Counted from the stretch's first letter, positions 44,272 to 54,477 are shown. The stretch is 64,000 nucleotides of DNA from Schlegelella_A sp965246805 (GCA_965246805.1 CBDFFO010000009.1:682001-746000); one strand, 5' to 3'. Program-made: numbers and translations. Notes: a model not told the origin generated them from the sequence alone.

Positions 44272-47200
44272 TTACTTCTTGACAGGCACTGGGGCGTTCT
44301 TCGGGAACATCTCAGCCAGCGCATTGATGCCGTGCGTGACCCCCAGGAGCCGTGCGCCGGGGAGGATGGACGCCATGTCCTTGACGTTCTTCTGGGTGAC
44401 CGACTCGCGGCCCGTAAGCATCCCTATGAGGGTGCTGGGGGCGTTGTAGGCACGGCCCACCATCGTGAGAGACGGCGGGATCAAAGTGCGGTTGTCCGTG
44501 TTCACCGTGCTGCCCGCTCCGAAGAGAGACTCACCAGTGACCACCTGGTTGCCAAAGTCAGCGACCAGCGGGACGATGCCTGCCGAGGACATGCGAGCAA
44601 ACGCAGCCTTGGCAATGCGATCCACGGCCAGGCGCTTGTCAAGCTCGGCCTGGTTGTTCGGGAAGTTGGCGACGGTCTGGGACACGTAGCCAAGAACCTC
44701 ACCGAGGAGGCCAATCGAGTAGACCTGAAGGGCTGTAGAGTCCCTGTAGTGGGCGTTCTTCAGCATGTTCTTGGCGTGGCCAACGAGCATGAAGGTCTTC
44801 AGCTCAGCGAACACCTTACCCAGCGTGCTGTGCATGAACATCATCGTCTCGCCGAGGTCGTGGTCCTGAATGGCATCACGAGCAGCTCGAGTGGCGGAAA
44901 GGCGGAACCTCTCGTAGCTCTTGATGTCATCCCGTGCCCAGTCTTCGTAGTTGATCCCGTTGACTCGGCCGCTGCCTGGCTCCACGTCGGAGTGTTCTTT
45001 GAGCTTGGCCAGCATGCCGTCTAGGTGCTGGTCATCAACACCCCAGCCCACCATCCGTTCACGCCACTTGGGGCTCACAGTGCCACCATGGGCCATGTTG
45101 GTGACCTTCTGGATGTACGCCTGCGCTGACCAGTTGCGGGTCATTGCGGTGAGGCCTGCATTGCCTGAGAGGATGTCCACAGCGTGGCCAGCCTTGTTGC
45201 CGAAGTTCTCGAAGCCGTTGAGTGCACGGTGGCCCCAGGCTTCTTCAATCTCGGCATGGCGGGCGTAGCTCATCGACATCTCATGGCCGAAGCCCAGGAA
45301 GGCCTCGACATCCTTGGCGAACTTCTTGTTGTTGATGTGGCCAGTGCGGAGGCCGTTGATGGTCTCCTTGAGGCTAGGCATGTGCTGGAACATCGCCTTG
45401 GTCCCGAAGAGGGCCATGGCCTGCTTGGTCTCGAGTGCCGCTGCGAAGCCGAGCTGACCGAGGGAGGCCGCACGGGTATACGCGCGAACACCGGCTGCGA
45501 TGCGTGCAGTGGTGGAGAACTCCTGGGTGGACATCGGCTTGCCGGTGATGTTCGAGTAGATGTCCTCGAGGTAGCGGAGGTCCCGCTTGGCAGTGCCGCC
45601 CTTGGTGGCGTTGTCATCGAACCAGCCACGGGCATCCGCCATCTTGGCATCCCAGTCAGCCTTCGATTTGATGCCCAGCTTCGCCATGCCGGTGTGACCA
45701 GCCATAGTGTTGAAGTAGGAGTCCATCAGGTAGCGAGCATCGTTCTCCAGGAGGTCGGAGATGCGGAGGTCACCGGCCTTGGTGGTGATGGTGTGGGTCT
45801 CGTCCAGGTCGAAGCGGTACTTCAGCCGCGGGGTCGTACCCTTGTCACCCTCACCCTTCTTGGCCTGCTGCTCGAACATCGTGTCTACGATGCTGTCGAT
45901 GTCACCCTGGGTGAGCGACTTGTTGTGCTTGCCCAGTGCATCGCGGAGCGTGCCCATGTCCTGGCCGTGGAGCATCACGTCCTGCATGGTGTTGGAGAAC
46001 TCCATGCTCTTGACCGCCTTCAGGAACTTGGTGGCCTTCTCGAGGTCACCAGTGAACCCAGGGACCTTGATGGCCCCAGCGACCAACTGACGGACAGCCT
46101 GGGGGCCGTGAAGCTCCTCCATCTTCCTGATCTTCTCGTGGTCCCACTGACGGTTCACGTAGTTGTCGTGAGGGGTCAGGGTGTCCGTGCCCTTCACGCC
46201 GTGGGCCGCGGCCTCAGCGAGCATGTTGTCGTAGGCACCTCGCACCGCCTTAGCCGCTCGTGAGAGCATGGGGGCGATGGCGGGGTTGTCCGCAAGGACC
46301 TGGGTATCGCCACGGACCACGCGGGTCACGAGGCTGTGGAAGTTGTCCTCGAAGCCTTGCTGGGTCCGCTGGAGGATGTTGAGGCCTGAGGCCTTCTTCG
46401 CTTCCTTGTAGGCAGATGCCATCTCCGACGAAGCCTCGCCCTTGTAGCGCCGCACGAAGTCACTCTTGGACTCCGAAGCGGTCCAGCCTTGGGCCTCGTG
46501 AGAGTCCACCTGGATGGCGTCCTTGATGAGCCTGTTGCCTATCTCGCGGACGTGGGGGTTCTCGCTGCGGTTGAGGGTGGCGTAGATGTCGAATCGAGCC
46601 TTGGAGAAAGCGGTCTCCATGCCAGTGACAGGTGCTACCTGGGCGGAGCCAACGGAGCCCTTCATGAATGGGGACTCGGCAGGAGCGGGTCCGGCCCTGA
46701 GCGACTTCGGATTGACAACCATGTAGGTATCAACCGGCTTGCCCTCAAACTCGTTCTTGTATTTGATTGAGTCGTAGCCCTTCGCAGCAAACCAGTCGCG
46801 GAGAACTTGATTGCCCGCAGCCACTCGAGCGTCTTGGTCTGAGCCTGCGGCCTCCATGGCACGAAGCACCTTGGTGCCCATCTCTCCAAGATTGCCGTGA
46901 CCGTCTTCTTTCGAGGCAGTTAGGGCCATCCGGTCAAGCTCGCTGGCAACGTTGCCGCTTTCCCAGCCAGCCATGTCACGCATCTCCAGCGCCTTGCCTG
47001 GGTTCACGCGGCCCTCAAGCACCCGGCCAGGCGTGCCTCCGTGGTCCGCAAAGAACTTGGCGGTGTCGGGGTCGGTTGAGAAGTGGCCATAGCCGAAGTC
47101 CCAGGACTTAGTCAGACCCTTGGCGTCCGGAACTTCCAGCTCGGTGGCCTTCGTTCCGTGGTAGACCGTCAGGTCCCGCGAGCCGCTGTAGCCCTCGGGG

Positions 47201-48147
47201 TGCTCCATTGCGGCCACAGCATCGTCCTCAGTCATGTGGCCCTGGTCGATGGCCTTGGCCACACGGTCCTCAGCCTGAGACTGTTTGAACTGCTCTGCAA
47301 GATGCGGAGAGACCTCCTCACCTTTAGCGTGGGCAGCCACTGCCTCGAAGGCAGCCGAAGCCCGCGATGAGGTGTTGGCGATGCGGCTCTGGTCCCGTAT
47401 GTGCAGTAGAGAGAAGGGAACTGCCAGCGCACCACCCATGAGGGCAGCCTGGAGAACCCCTGTCGAATCATTCTCGAAGTTGTACTTCTGCCTCACCGCC
47501 TCGAAGGTGGCATTGAAGCCTGCTCCGCCTGCGATACCGGAAGCCAGCGGGGTGAGCTTGCTGGGGACCTGTGAGGCCACCTCGGCACTGGCTAGGGCAG
47601 TGCGGCCGTACTTGACGACCTGAGCCACGCGGCCGCCGAGCATGCTGGCCAGGAGCTGGTCAGGAGCCACGGCACCGAAGGCAAGACGCCCTGCTGTGCC
47701 CCAGCCCCCGAGGTCAGCCAGCCGCTGCTGGTCTTCCCTCTTGTCGAGCAGGAGCTGACGTACATAGATCGCGTGGGCCTCAGACCGGGTGTCGCTCATC
47801 GATAGCTGTTCCTGGTCGTTGAGCCCATCAAGGTACTGCTTGTTCTGCTCGTCCCACGGGTTCCACTTGGGGTCCGGGGTCATCTGCTGGCCAGCGATGT
47901 GGGCCACAAGGCCATTCGCAAAGCTGTCCTGGTTCCACATGGAGCCCAGGTTGTCGCCGAAGGTAGCCTTCTCCTGGCGCTGCTGCTTGGCAACAGCCTC
48001 CTCTTCCATGCTCGGTCCACTGACCAGGGGCAGGTTGTCCTGCACACCGCCTGGGTTCGTACCGGCACCCTCGAAGATGGCAGCCTGTGCCTCTTGGAAG
48101 GGGGTGCCGGCTGTATCGAACTTTGACTTAGGTTTGGTGATTGGCAT
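44272..48147 (-). CDS. gp16-like internal virion (ejection) protein with ADP-ribosyltransferase-like domain
   Basis: This 1291-residue protein occupies the place of T7 gp16 (1318 residues). Most of it is helical, with hydrophobic stretches near 155-185 and 195-245. Residues about 325-487 look like an ART domain of the kind found in polyvalent proteins: LTVYHGTKATELEV (His330-Gly331-Thr332), GYGHFSTDPDTAKFFADH (355-372) and GYDSIKYKNEFEGK with YMVVNP (475-480). Unlike T7 gp16, no N-terminal transglycosylase is apparent. T7 gp16 is injected to form the trans-envelope DNA channel, so an enzyme domain here would enter the host cell. Activity is not shown. Confidence 0.85.
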   Translation of the reverse strand: MPITKPKSKFDTAGTPFQEAQAAIFEGAGTNPGGVQDNLPLVSGPSMEEEAVAKQQRQEKATFGDNLGSMWNQDSFANGLVAHIAGQQMTPDPKWNPWDEQNKQYLDGLNDQEQLSMSDTRSEAHAIYVRQLLLDKREDQQRLADLGGWGTAGRLAFGAVAPDQLLASMLGGRVAQVVKYGRTALASAEVASQVPSKLTPLASGIAGGAGFNATFEAVRQKYNFENDSTGVLQAALMGGALAVPFSLLHIRDQSRIANTSSRASAAFEAVAAHAKGEEVSPHLAEQFKQSQAEDRVAKAIDQGHMTEDDAVAAMEHPEGYSGSRDLTVYHGTKATELEVPDAKGLTKSWDFGYGHFSTDPDTAKFFADHGGTPGRVLEGRVNPGKALEMRDMAGWESGNVASELDRMALTASKEDGHGNLGEMGTKVLRAMEAAGSDQDARVAAGNQVLRDWFAAKGYDSIKYKNEFEGKPVDTYMVVNPKSLRAGPAPAESPFMKGSVGSAQVAPVTGMETAFSKARFDIYATLNRSENPHVREIGNRLIKDAIQVDSHEAQGWTASESKSDFVRRYKGEASSEMASAYKEAKKASGLNILQRTQQGFEDNFHSLVTRVVRGDTQVLADNPAIAPMLSRAAKAVRGAYDNMLAEAAAHGVKGTDTLTPHDNYVNRQWDHEKIRKMEELHGPQAVRQLVAGAIKVPGFTGDLEKATKFLKAVKSMEFSNTMQDVMLHGQDMGTLRDALGKHNKSLTQGDIDSIVDTMFEQQAKKGEGDKGTTPRLKYRFDLDETHTITTKAGDLRISDLLENDARYLMDSYFNTMAGHTGMAKLGIKSKADWDAKMADARGWFDDNATKGGTAKRDLRYLEDIYSNITGKPMSTQEFSTTARIAAGVRAYTRAASLGQLGFAAALETKQAMALFGTKAMFQHMPSLKETINGLRTGHINNKKFAKDVEAFLGFGHEMSMSYARHAEIEEAWGHRALNGFENFGNKAGHAVDILSGNAGLTAMTRNWSAQAYIQKVTNMAHGGTVSPKWRERMVGWGVDDQHLDGMLAKLKEHSDVEPGSGRVNGINYEDWARDDIKSYERFRLSATRAARDAIQDHDLGETMMFMHSTLGKVFAELKTFMLVGHAKNMLKNAHYRDSTALQVYSIGLLGEVLGYVSQTVANFPNNQAELDKRLAVDRIAKAAFARMSSAGIVPLVADFGNQVVTGESLFGAGSTVNTDNRTLIPPSLTMVGRAYNAPSTLIGMLTGRESVTQKNVKDMASILPGARLLGVTHGINALAEMFPKNAPVPVKK

Positions 48148-48165
48148 TGGAAGAGGAGTTGAGGA

Positions 48166-51114
48166 TTACGGCTGGTTGGCGACCTTCACAGCGTCTATCT
48201 GGTTGGACGGCTGCGAGCCTGAGCGCATGAGGACGGACTGCCAGTAGCTGGTGCCGGAGAGCATCGCGTTGCGGAGAGCATTGCGGCGCACGTCTTCCAC
48301 CTTCACGCCTTGGCGGTTGGTGTAGTACACCTTCGAGGCAGCCTGGAAGCCCGGCACGTCACCAGCCACCAGAGAGCCGATGGCCTTCTTGAACTGGCCA
48401 ACGTCACCTGTCTGGTAGGCGATGTCTGTGAGCACGGCACGCTGCTGTGGCTGAAGGCGTGTCCAGAGGCCCTTCTGGACCCCATCGACTTGCGACTGAG
48501 CCAGAGTCTCGTAGCGGCCAACGGCCAACAGGGTCAGCCTGTCTGACTGCTCCGGAGAGAGGGACTGGCTGCCGTCGATAATCCCAGGGATACGCTCCGC
48601 TGGGACACCGGCCATGCGAAGGTCACGCGGCGCGTTGTCCTTGTTGGCCTTCAGGTTGTAGCCTGTACCGATGTTCTTGCCAGCGCCCTGTGCCGGGTCG
48701 TCGTAGGCCCTGTAGACCACGCCTTCACCCTGGGTGATGAGCGAGGCTGCCAGGCCCGTGGAGCCACCGTTGGAGCTGTTCAGGAACCTCTGCGAGGTAT
48801 CCGTGGTGATCTTCGGACTGAGCTGGATGCGGTCGTTCCTGTAGAGGTTGGCCGTGTCCACAGCGAAGTCCGTCCGGGGCAGCGAACTGAGCGTGTCCTT
48901 GGCGTGCTTCACCTGCTGAGCTTCGATCTGCTTGACCACATCAGGCTGGACGCCGAGCTGTCTAGCCTTGGCGACCACCATGGCCAGCTTCGGGTCGTTG
49001 TAGGCCGTACCGCTGGCCATGGCCACCTGAGCGTTCTTCAGGACAGCTGCATCCTCCGGGAGGAACATGGTGTCCTTGCGGTGCTGAGCCACCATGTCTG
49101 ACATCTTCACCTCTTCGATGAAGTGCACGGCGGAACCGTTGAAAGAGGTAGCGACCCTGTAGGTGCCCTGGTTGATGTTGCTCGGGATCATGGTGATGCC
49201 CCAGCCAGCATCGCGGTCCTTGATGTGGTTCTGCTCAATGAGCTTGCCGGTGTAGGCAGTGACGGCCTGCTGGGTGACCTCAGGGCTGGCACCCGGTGGC
49301 ACCGAGACGGCCACATGGGTGTTCCCATCGAGGACCATGGACTCAGCGATGTGGGCCTTGGTGGCGTTCTGCACATCGTCATCGGTGGCGTTTGGGTTCC
49401 GCCTCACAAAGTTGAGCGCGAACTCCTGAGCTGCTGCCACGACCGTGCCGCCATTGTCGGGACGGCCATTGCCACCGAGAATCTGTGGCCAGAAGCTGGA
49501 GCCAGTGACCCACTTGGTGGCCTTCTGGAGCTTCTCCTGGAACTCAGGAGTCTTCCTGAATGCCTCTTCGCGAGCCTTGGCTTCGGGAGAGACGGCAGCG
49601 TATGCAGACTTGTAGGCCTCGGTGGGCTCTGCACCACCAGCCACGGCCTGCGTGTACGCAGCCATGACCTTGCGGCCATCTTCATCGAAGTAGGCGTTGC
49701 GCAGCTCTGGCTTGGCCTCGAGAGCGCGGTAGACCTCAGCAGCCGAGGAGAACAGTGCGGTGCGCTGTCCATCCTTGCCTGGAGCAGCCTGGCCGATGTA
49801 CTGGAACATCTGCTTGATCGGCTCGCTTGGCACGTTGGAGCCGGCTGCACGGTGGGCGTCAATTAACGCACCGGAGAGGCCAGCGACCGCGCCCACGTCA
49901 TTGCGTGAGATGGAGTCAGACAGGCCGGAGACCACGGAGCCCGTGAGAGACTTCATGACGGCCTTCTGGTCCTTCTCGTCGGCCATGAAAAGCTGGCCAC
50001 CGGCAGCCAAGCGGAGCAGGTTGTTCTGTTGGTCCGTGTCGCCTTGTGCCCGCAGAATCTTGTTCCAGTAGGCAAGGCCTTCAGCATTGCTTGTGAAGAC
50101 GCTGTTCTTGCCGATGTTGGCCGAGATGTCCCGCTCAAATTCAAAAGAGTGCGGGTCCTTGGCCAGTTGCTCATCCATCTGTTTCAACTGGTGGAGGTTG
50201 CCGTCCTGAGCGGAGTCATGCACCTCTCTGTCACGCTGCTCCATAGCAGCATGGCGAGCACGCTGAATGTGAGTCTGAAGCTCAGGGTTCGCATCGAAGA
50301 CGGTCATGCCCGCTGCGTCCTTGTCGGTCACAAGCGAGTCGAACAGCTCAGGCAGCCCACGGTTCTTGTCCGACAGGTTGATGAGGTGGCGCAGGAGGTA
50401 CTGAGCGCCCTCCTTCTTCGTCTTGCCCATGCCTTCGATGACGGGTAGCACTTGTTCGCGGTAGGTGCGAACTGCGGCCCCTGGATCATCCGCAGTGACC
50501 TGATTGCGCAGGGATGCACTGATGTTGGACTCTCGAACCTCATCGAGCCTCTTCAGGCGGATGCCGTCCCAGTCCTGACGGAGGGAGTTCTCGAGCTTGT
50601 CTAGGTGCGTACCCATCGCAATGGCCATGGGATCGTCCAGGCCCTGCATGTTCGCTGCACGGTGCTGCGCAATGAACTGGTCGATGTCGAAACCTGGAAG
50701 GTTCTTCGCATCGTTGAACTCAGCCACGGTCTGCGAGCGGGCTGCATCAGCACCACGCTCCACGATGCCCTGCCGGTACGCACCTTCGTAGATGCTCTGG
50801 AAGGTGCCAGCGAAGCCGGCGTCCGGAGGTGGGCTCTGGTCAATAGGGAAGCCACCCTTGGCCCGCTCAGCGGCCGCATGGCCTGCTGTCTGAGCTGCGG
50901 ACTCCTCGGCGTGCTGCCGAACTTCTGCAGTCTGGGAGAACTTCGCCAGCGCAGGGTTGAAGCTCTGGAGGCCGGTGACGAGGCCCTGAAGGTCAGGGTC
51001 CACCGCCCGCTGGATGGTCGAGCCCTGGTCAACGGTACGAGCCGCAGCGTCGTAGCCCACGGGCTTACTTGTGCTGCCTACTTGGGGCCGCTGGTTCAGG
51101 GAGATGTCAGCCAT
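48166..51114 (-). CDS. gp15-like internal virion protein with C-terminal GH24 muramidase
   Basis: This 982-residue protein sits where T7 encodes gp15 (747 residues). The first 780 residues are helical and match the ejection-protein pattern (EESAAQTAGHAAAERAKGG, EVHDSAQDGNLHQLKQMDEQ). The last 200 form a phage-lysozyme domain: LITQGEGVVYRAYDDPAQGA with the catalytic Glu, IGTGYNLKANK, and AVLTDIAYQTGDVGQFKKAI. In T7 the muralytic activity is on gp16, so it has moved to the gp15-like protein. It would thin peptidoglycan during DNA entry. Confidence 0.87.
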   Translation of the reverse strand: MADISLNQRPQVGSTSKPVGYDAAARTVDQGSTIQRAVDPDLQGLVTGLQSFNPALAKFSQTAEVRQHAEESAAQTAGHAAAERAKGGFPIDQSPPPDAGFAGTFQSIYEGAYRQGIVERGADAARSQTVAEFNDAKNLPGFDIDQFIAQHRAANMQGLDDPMAIAMGTHLDKLENSLRQDWDGIRLKRLDEVRESNISASLRNQVTADDPGAAVRTYREQVLPVIEGMGKTKKEGAQYLLRHLINLSDKNRGLPELFDSLVTDKDAAGMTVFDANPELQTHIQRARHAAMEQRDREVHDSAQDGNLHQLKQMDEQLAKDPHSFEFERDISANIGKNSVFTSNAEGLAYWNKILRAQGDTDQQNNLLRLAAGGQLFMADEKDQKAVMKSLTGSVVSGLSDSISRNDVGAVAGLSGALIDAHRAAGSNVPSEPIKQMFQYIGQAAPGKDGQRTALFSSAAEVYRALEAKPELRNAYFDEDGRKVMAAYTQAVAGGAEPTEAYKSAYAAVSPEAKAREEAFRKTPEFQEKLQKATKWVTGSSFWPQILGGNGRPDNGGTVVAAAQEFALNFVRRNPNATDDDVQNATKAHIAESMVLDGNTHVAVSVPPGASPEVTQQAVTAYTGKLIEQNHIKDRDAGWGITMIPSNINQGTYRVATSFNGSAVHFIEEVKMSDMVAQHRKDTMFLPEDAAVLKNAQVAMASGTAYNDPKLAMVVAKARQLGVQPDVVKQIEAQQVKHAKDTLSSLPRTDFAVDTANLYRNDRIQLSPKITTDTSQRFLNSSNGGSTGLAASLITQGEGVVYRAYDDPAQGAGKNIGTGYNLKANKDNAPRDLRMAGVPAERIPGIIDGSQSLSPEQSDRLTLLAVGRYETLAQSQVDGVQKGLWTRLQPQQRAVLTDIAYQTGDVGQFKKAIGSLVAGDVPGFQAASKVYYTNRQGVKVEDVRRNALRNAMLSGTSYWQSVLMRSGSQPSNQIDAVKVANQP

Positions 51115-51120
51115 GGAGGT

Positions 51121-51657
51121 TTACTTGGGGGTGGTGAGCTTCGCGACACGGGCCGCCTGGGCGGTCTTGTTAGCGTCGTAGGTCGCGTAGGCGTTGGTAG
51201 CTGCGCCTGCAATCTGCAAGCCGGTGCCGAGGGTGGACGGCTGATTGAGGGAGGCGAGCTGCGCTTGATACTTGAGATTGGCCGCCCCGCCTTCCCTGCC
51301 CAGCTGGGTCAGGTTGCGGTTGCGGTTGGCGTCGATAAGGGAGAGGTCGTTGGACTGGTTGAAGGCTGTGACGCCAATACCGCGCTGGCTGCTAACGCCC
51401 CCGCCGTACTCGCCTGAGACAGCCGCAAAGGAGGCGGCCTCTTGACGGGCAGCCAGGTTGCGCTCATTGGCCTGCTGGGCTGCTGCCTCGGAGACCTGGT
51501 TCATCTGGATGCCACGGGTGTTCGCATCGTCAACCGACTGTGCGTATAGGGCATCCTGCTGCTTGTTCACCGAGGAGCGCTGAGCTTCCTGGCCCGCTAC
51601 CGCAGAGACCGCCGAGATGGCAAGGCCTGCAATAGCGATGGTTGTGGGTTCACACAT
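51121..51657 (-). CDS. gp14-like internal virion protein
   Basis: This is a 178-residue protein beginning MCEPTTIAIAGLAISAVSAV, the conserved hydrophobic N-terminus of T7 gp14-type proteins, followed by a long Gln/Asn/Ala-rich helical body (VNKQQDALYAQSVDDANTRG). In T7 gp14 forms the outer-membrane pore for DNA entry. Length is close to T7 gp14 (196). It overlaps the gp13-like gene by eight bases and precedes the gp15-like gene by six. Confidence 0.88.
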   Translation of the reverse strand: MCEPTTIAIAGLAISAVSAVAGQEAQRSSVNKQQDALYAQSVDDANTRGIQMNQVSEAAAQQANERNLAARQEAASFAAVSGEYGGGVSSQRGIGVTAFNQSNDLSLIDANRNRNLTQLGREGGAANLKYQAQLASLNQPSTLGTGLQIAGAATNAYATYDANKTAQAARVAKLTTPK

Positions 51658-52060
51658 TTCGTTGGAGGGAGAAGTGGTCTTGGTGAAGAGTGAAGCCGAG
51701 CTTCTTCACGAAGGCACGGTTGCGGAGGCTGTGGGGCGGGATCATGTTGCCCACCACTTTGTAGGGAGGAGCCTTCCGCAGGATGGCCATGGCCCGCTGG
51801 GCGAGCCTCATGACATCCTTCGGGTACTTGCTGGCCACGTCTGAGCAGAGCAGCCAGGGCACGACCATGGTGTCTGTCACCTGGATGCCACCGATGCCCG
51901 CCAAGGCCCCCTGAGGGTCCCTGAAGGCCCACGCCCAGCTATCTGATACCACGGCCTTGCACACGTCTCTCCAGCCCTCAGAGGCCTCCTTGGCGTCCTC
52001 CTCGCGGAGCACGAGTTCATCGATATCTGCGGGGGTTGCCAGGGAGGATGTGAGGTTCAT
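51650..52060 (-). CDS. gp13-like internal protein, acetyltransferase-like fold
   Basis: This 136-residue protein is in the position of T7 gp13 (138 residues). The segments WAWAFRDPQGALAGIGGIQV, TMVVPWLLCSDVA and SLRNRAFVKKLGFTLHQDHF follow the GNAT-like pattern known for gp13 homologues, without a clear acetyl-CoA loop. It probably helps assemble the internal core. The start overlaps the tail tubular protein B stop (ATGA). Confidence 0.8.
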   Translation of the reverse strand: MNLTSSLATPADIDELVLREEDAKEASEGWRDVCKAVVSDSWAWAFRDPQGALAGIGGIQVTDTMVVPWLLCSDVASKYPKDVMRLAQRAMAILRKAPPYKVVGNMIPPHSLRNRAFVKKLGFTLHQDHFSLQRNV

Positions 52061-54477
52061 CGTTGTGCTTTGAGGTTGACCTTGATCGTCCACTCCGCGT
52101 AGGGGAAGACGGCGGGGTAGAAGGAGTCCGACTGAATTTCGACAGTGGTGCCGCGAGGCGTGGTGTCCACGGGAATCTTGAAGTTCCCAGTGGCCAACTG
52201 GTTGCCTTCAAGGGCCACCGTGCCGAGGACATTGCCGCTGAAGCTGTACGTGTAGGTCTCCCTCAGGTACGGGGTCACCAGAATCTTGAAGAAGCCGGTG
52301 TTCACGTAGTTCAGAGAGAGGCTCTTCACCGAGAGCTTCACGTTCTGCATAGGGGCATCGTTCTGGTCTTTCATGACCATCTCGGTGAACCTGTACTTGG
52401 TGGTGAAGCGGCGGCCGACCCAGTTGTAGGCGGACATCGTGTTGCCAGCCACCACCAGATTCATCGTTCCATCCGTGTTGTAGGTGGTCGAGAGAACCTC
52501 CACCGAGGCCGGAGCCATAGAGGCGGTGCTGCAACGGAGAACCGTGAGGACCTGACGCTCCCAGTAGGGGACCGCGATGGTGGTATTGGTGCCGTCGAAG
52601 CTGATGGGTACTGCCTGCGTCTTGCGGTCCAGGCGGAGGGAGAAGTCAACGCCTGCGTCCTTGCGCAAGTTCTGGAAGTCGAGCTGCTCGAACATGAAGC
52701 GGCCGCCTGGCTCTAAGGTGTCTCCCGTGTCCTTGATGAACCGGACTACGTAGAGCCTGCGGTCCACCCAGTGGGCCTGGATGATCTTCGTGGCCTGGCC
52801 TGCAACGTCGTCCCACACCAGCCTGGACCACGCCCTTTGCGTGAACTGGGACTGGGTGTAGTTGTTATTGATCTTCTCCATCTCGAAGTTGAAGAAGAAC
52901 ATGCCGCTGCTGCCATCGAGCACCACCACCATCTTGGCTGCCGTGCTGGCCCGCATGCGTGTGATGTTCTTCGGGATGTAGCGGGGCACATGCTCCGTCA
53001 CGTCATCAGCCTGGTTGGTGACCGTATCGGCCGCCACCCGCAGCATGCGGATCGCGGTGAAGTCCCCAGCGGTGGTAGCGAAGATGCACTTGTTCCCGAG
53101 GGGCTCAGGACGCACACCTGTGTATGTCTCGAAAGCCGTGGAAGGAACCAGCCTGGCTGTCTTCGGGGAGAGGATGTCTCCGCTGACCAGGACGAACTGT
53201 CGCTTGTCAGACCAGATGAGGAGCTGCTCATTGAAGGGCACAGCCCACTCGAGGGACACCACCTGCTCGGTCGGGTTGCTCAGGTCTACCGGATCGGTGT
53301 CCAGGATGGCCTGGGCTGAGTCACCGAAGTAGGAGAAGTATTTGGAAGCCTTGCTCAGTGCAACGCTGTCCTGCGAGAGCAGTCCGAGCCTGTTGCGGAA
53401 GAAGAAGACGTCATTGAGCTTCTGGCCCACGAACGACGGGACCGGGTTGCTCTCGTTGTCTCCAGCCTTCCTTTTCGTCCAGTCCGTGATCGTGGAGAAA
53501 GTGAAGGTGCCATCGGCTTCATAGACCAGCTTGTGTGGCAGCGTAGCCGGGTCCAGGGTATCCGGTAGGCCCGGAGATGAGCACTCTTGGTACTCGTGCT
53601 TCACAGGGTCCCAGAGAACCCAATAGGCCCCTTTGGAGCTGCTCGGGTTCGGGCTCACCTTGCACACGAAGTTGGCCGTGCTGCCGAGGTTGGCCGGGAG
53701 GTCCGAGTAGCTCGCCACGTTGTCATGGACCGGGATGCACAGCAGGTTGCCGTAGCCGTCTGAGGCGCTCACCGAGACTGCGGCACCACTGGTCTTGACA
53801 ATTGAGATGACGGGGCCAGTGGAGGCACCTGGGGGAGTGACCACGGAGAAGCCATACCCCGATGGCAGCGCAGCGTTGAGGGCAGCGACCAGGCCGTCAA
53901 CGATGAGGACCACCTGGGGGGTCGCAGTGGACGTGTAGTTGACCGTGGTGCCATCGACGGTGACGTTGTAGTTGACTGAGGCCACGGCCTGTTTGACGTA
54001 CACCAAGCCCCTGTTGACGGGCCTAGAGCCACTCACGGAGGACGTGGTGGCCACCGTGGTGGTCCTATTCAGAATGAAGGTGTAGTCAGCCACGGAGACA
54101 GCATGGAAGTCCGTCTCTGGATTGGCGCAGTTGAGGTAGGCCTTCCCGGTGGGGAAAGCTACCGTCTTGACCGCTCCAGTGGCCAGGTCGTGGACCATCA
54201 GGTTGCCGTTGATGATGAGGAGCGAGAAGCGCCCCTCGGCACCACGGTCAACCACATGACTGAACACGGTGCCATTGGAGCCCCGAATGGATGCCCCATT
54301 GGGGCCTGTGAGGGCCACGTTGCGGATGTGCTGGAACCCTTCACGCTTGCTGAGACCTTCCACCAGGGTGGCCACTGCGTTCTCTTGGATGTCCCCCTGA
54401 GTGGGGTGGCGCAGGGCCGGGACTTGCTGTGACACACCCCCGAAGAGGCCAGGGATACTTCGGGAGATGAGTGACAT
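52057..54477 (-). CDS. tail tubular protein B (T7 gp12-like)
   Basis: This is an 806-residue nozzle protein (T7 gp12 is 794). Its start SLISRSIPGLFGGVSQQVPA, then LRHPTQGDIQENAVATLVEG, is the strongly conserved N-terminus of this family. FFFRNRLGLLSQDSVALSKA, KYFSYFGDSAQAILDTDPVD and WAVPFNEQLLIWSDKRQFVL are other core segments. It forms the tail nozzle to which the spikes attach. It starts nine bases after tail tubular protein A. Confidence 0.96.
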   Translation of the reverse strand: MSLISRSIPGLFGGVSQQVPALRHPTQGDIQENAVATLVEGLSKREGFQHIRNVALTGPNGASIRGSNGTVFSHVVDRGAEGRFSLLIINGNLMVHDLATGAVKTVAFPTGKAYLNCANPETDFHAVSVADYTFILNRTTTVATTSSVSGSRPVNRGLVYVKQAVASVNYNVTVDGTTVNYTSTATPQVVLIVDGLVAALNAALPSGYGFSVVTPPGASTGPVISIVKTSGAAVSVSASDGYGNLLCIPVHDNVASYSDLPANLGSTANFVCKVSPNPSSSKGAYWVLWDPVKHEYQECSSPGLPDTLDPATLPHKLVYEADGTFTFSTITDWTKRKAGDNESNPVPSFVGQKLNDVFFFRNRLGLLSQDSVALSKASKYFSYFGDSAQAILDTDPVDLSNPTEQVVSLEWAVPFNEQLLIWSDKRQFVLVSGDILSPKTARLVPSTAFETYTGVRPEPLGNKCIFATTAGDFTAIRMLRVAADTVTNQADDVTEHVPRYIPKNITRMRASTAAKMVVVLDGSSGMFFFNFEMEKINNNYTQSQFTQRAWSRLVWDDVAGQATKIIQAHWVDRRLYVVRFIKDTGDTLEPGGRFMFEQLDFQNLRKDAGVDFSLRLDRKTQAVPISFDGTNTTIAVPYWERQVLTVLRCSTASMAPASVEVLSTTYNTDGTMNLVVAGNTMSAYNWVGRRFTTKYRFTEMVMKDQNDAPMQNVKLSVKSLSLNYVNTGFFKILVTPYLRETYTYSFSGNVLGTVALEGNQLATGNFKIPVDTTPRGTTVEIQSDSFYPAVFPYAEWTIKVNLKAQR

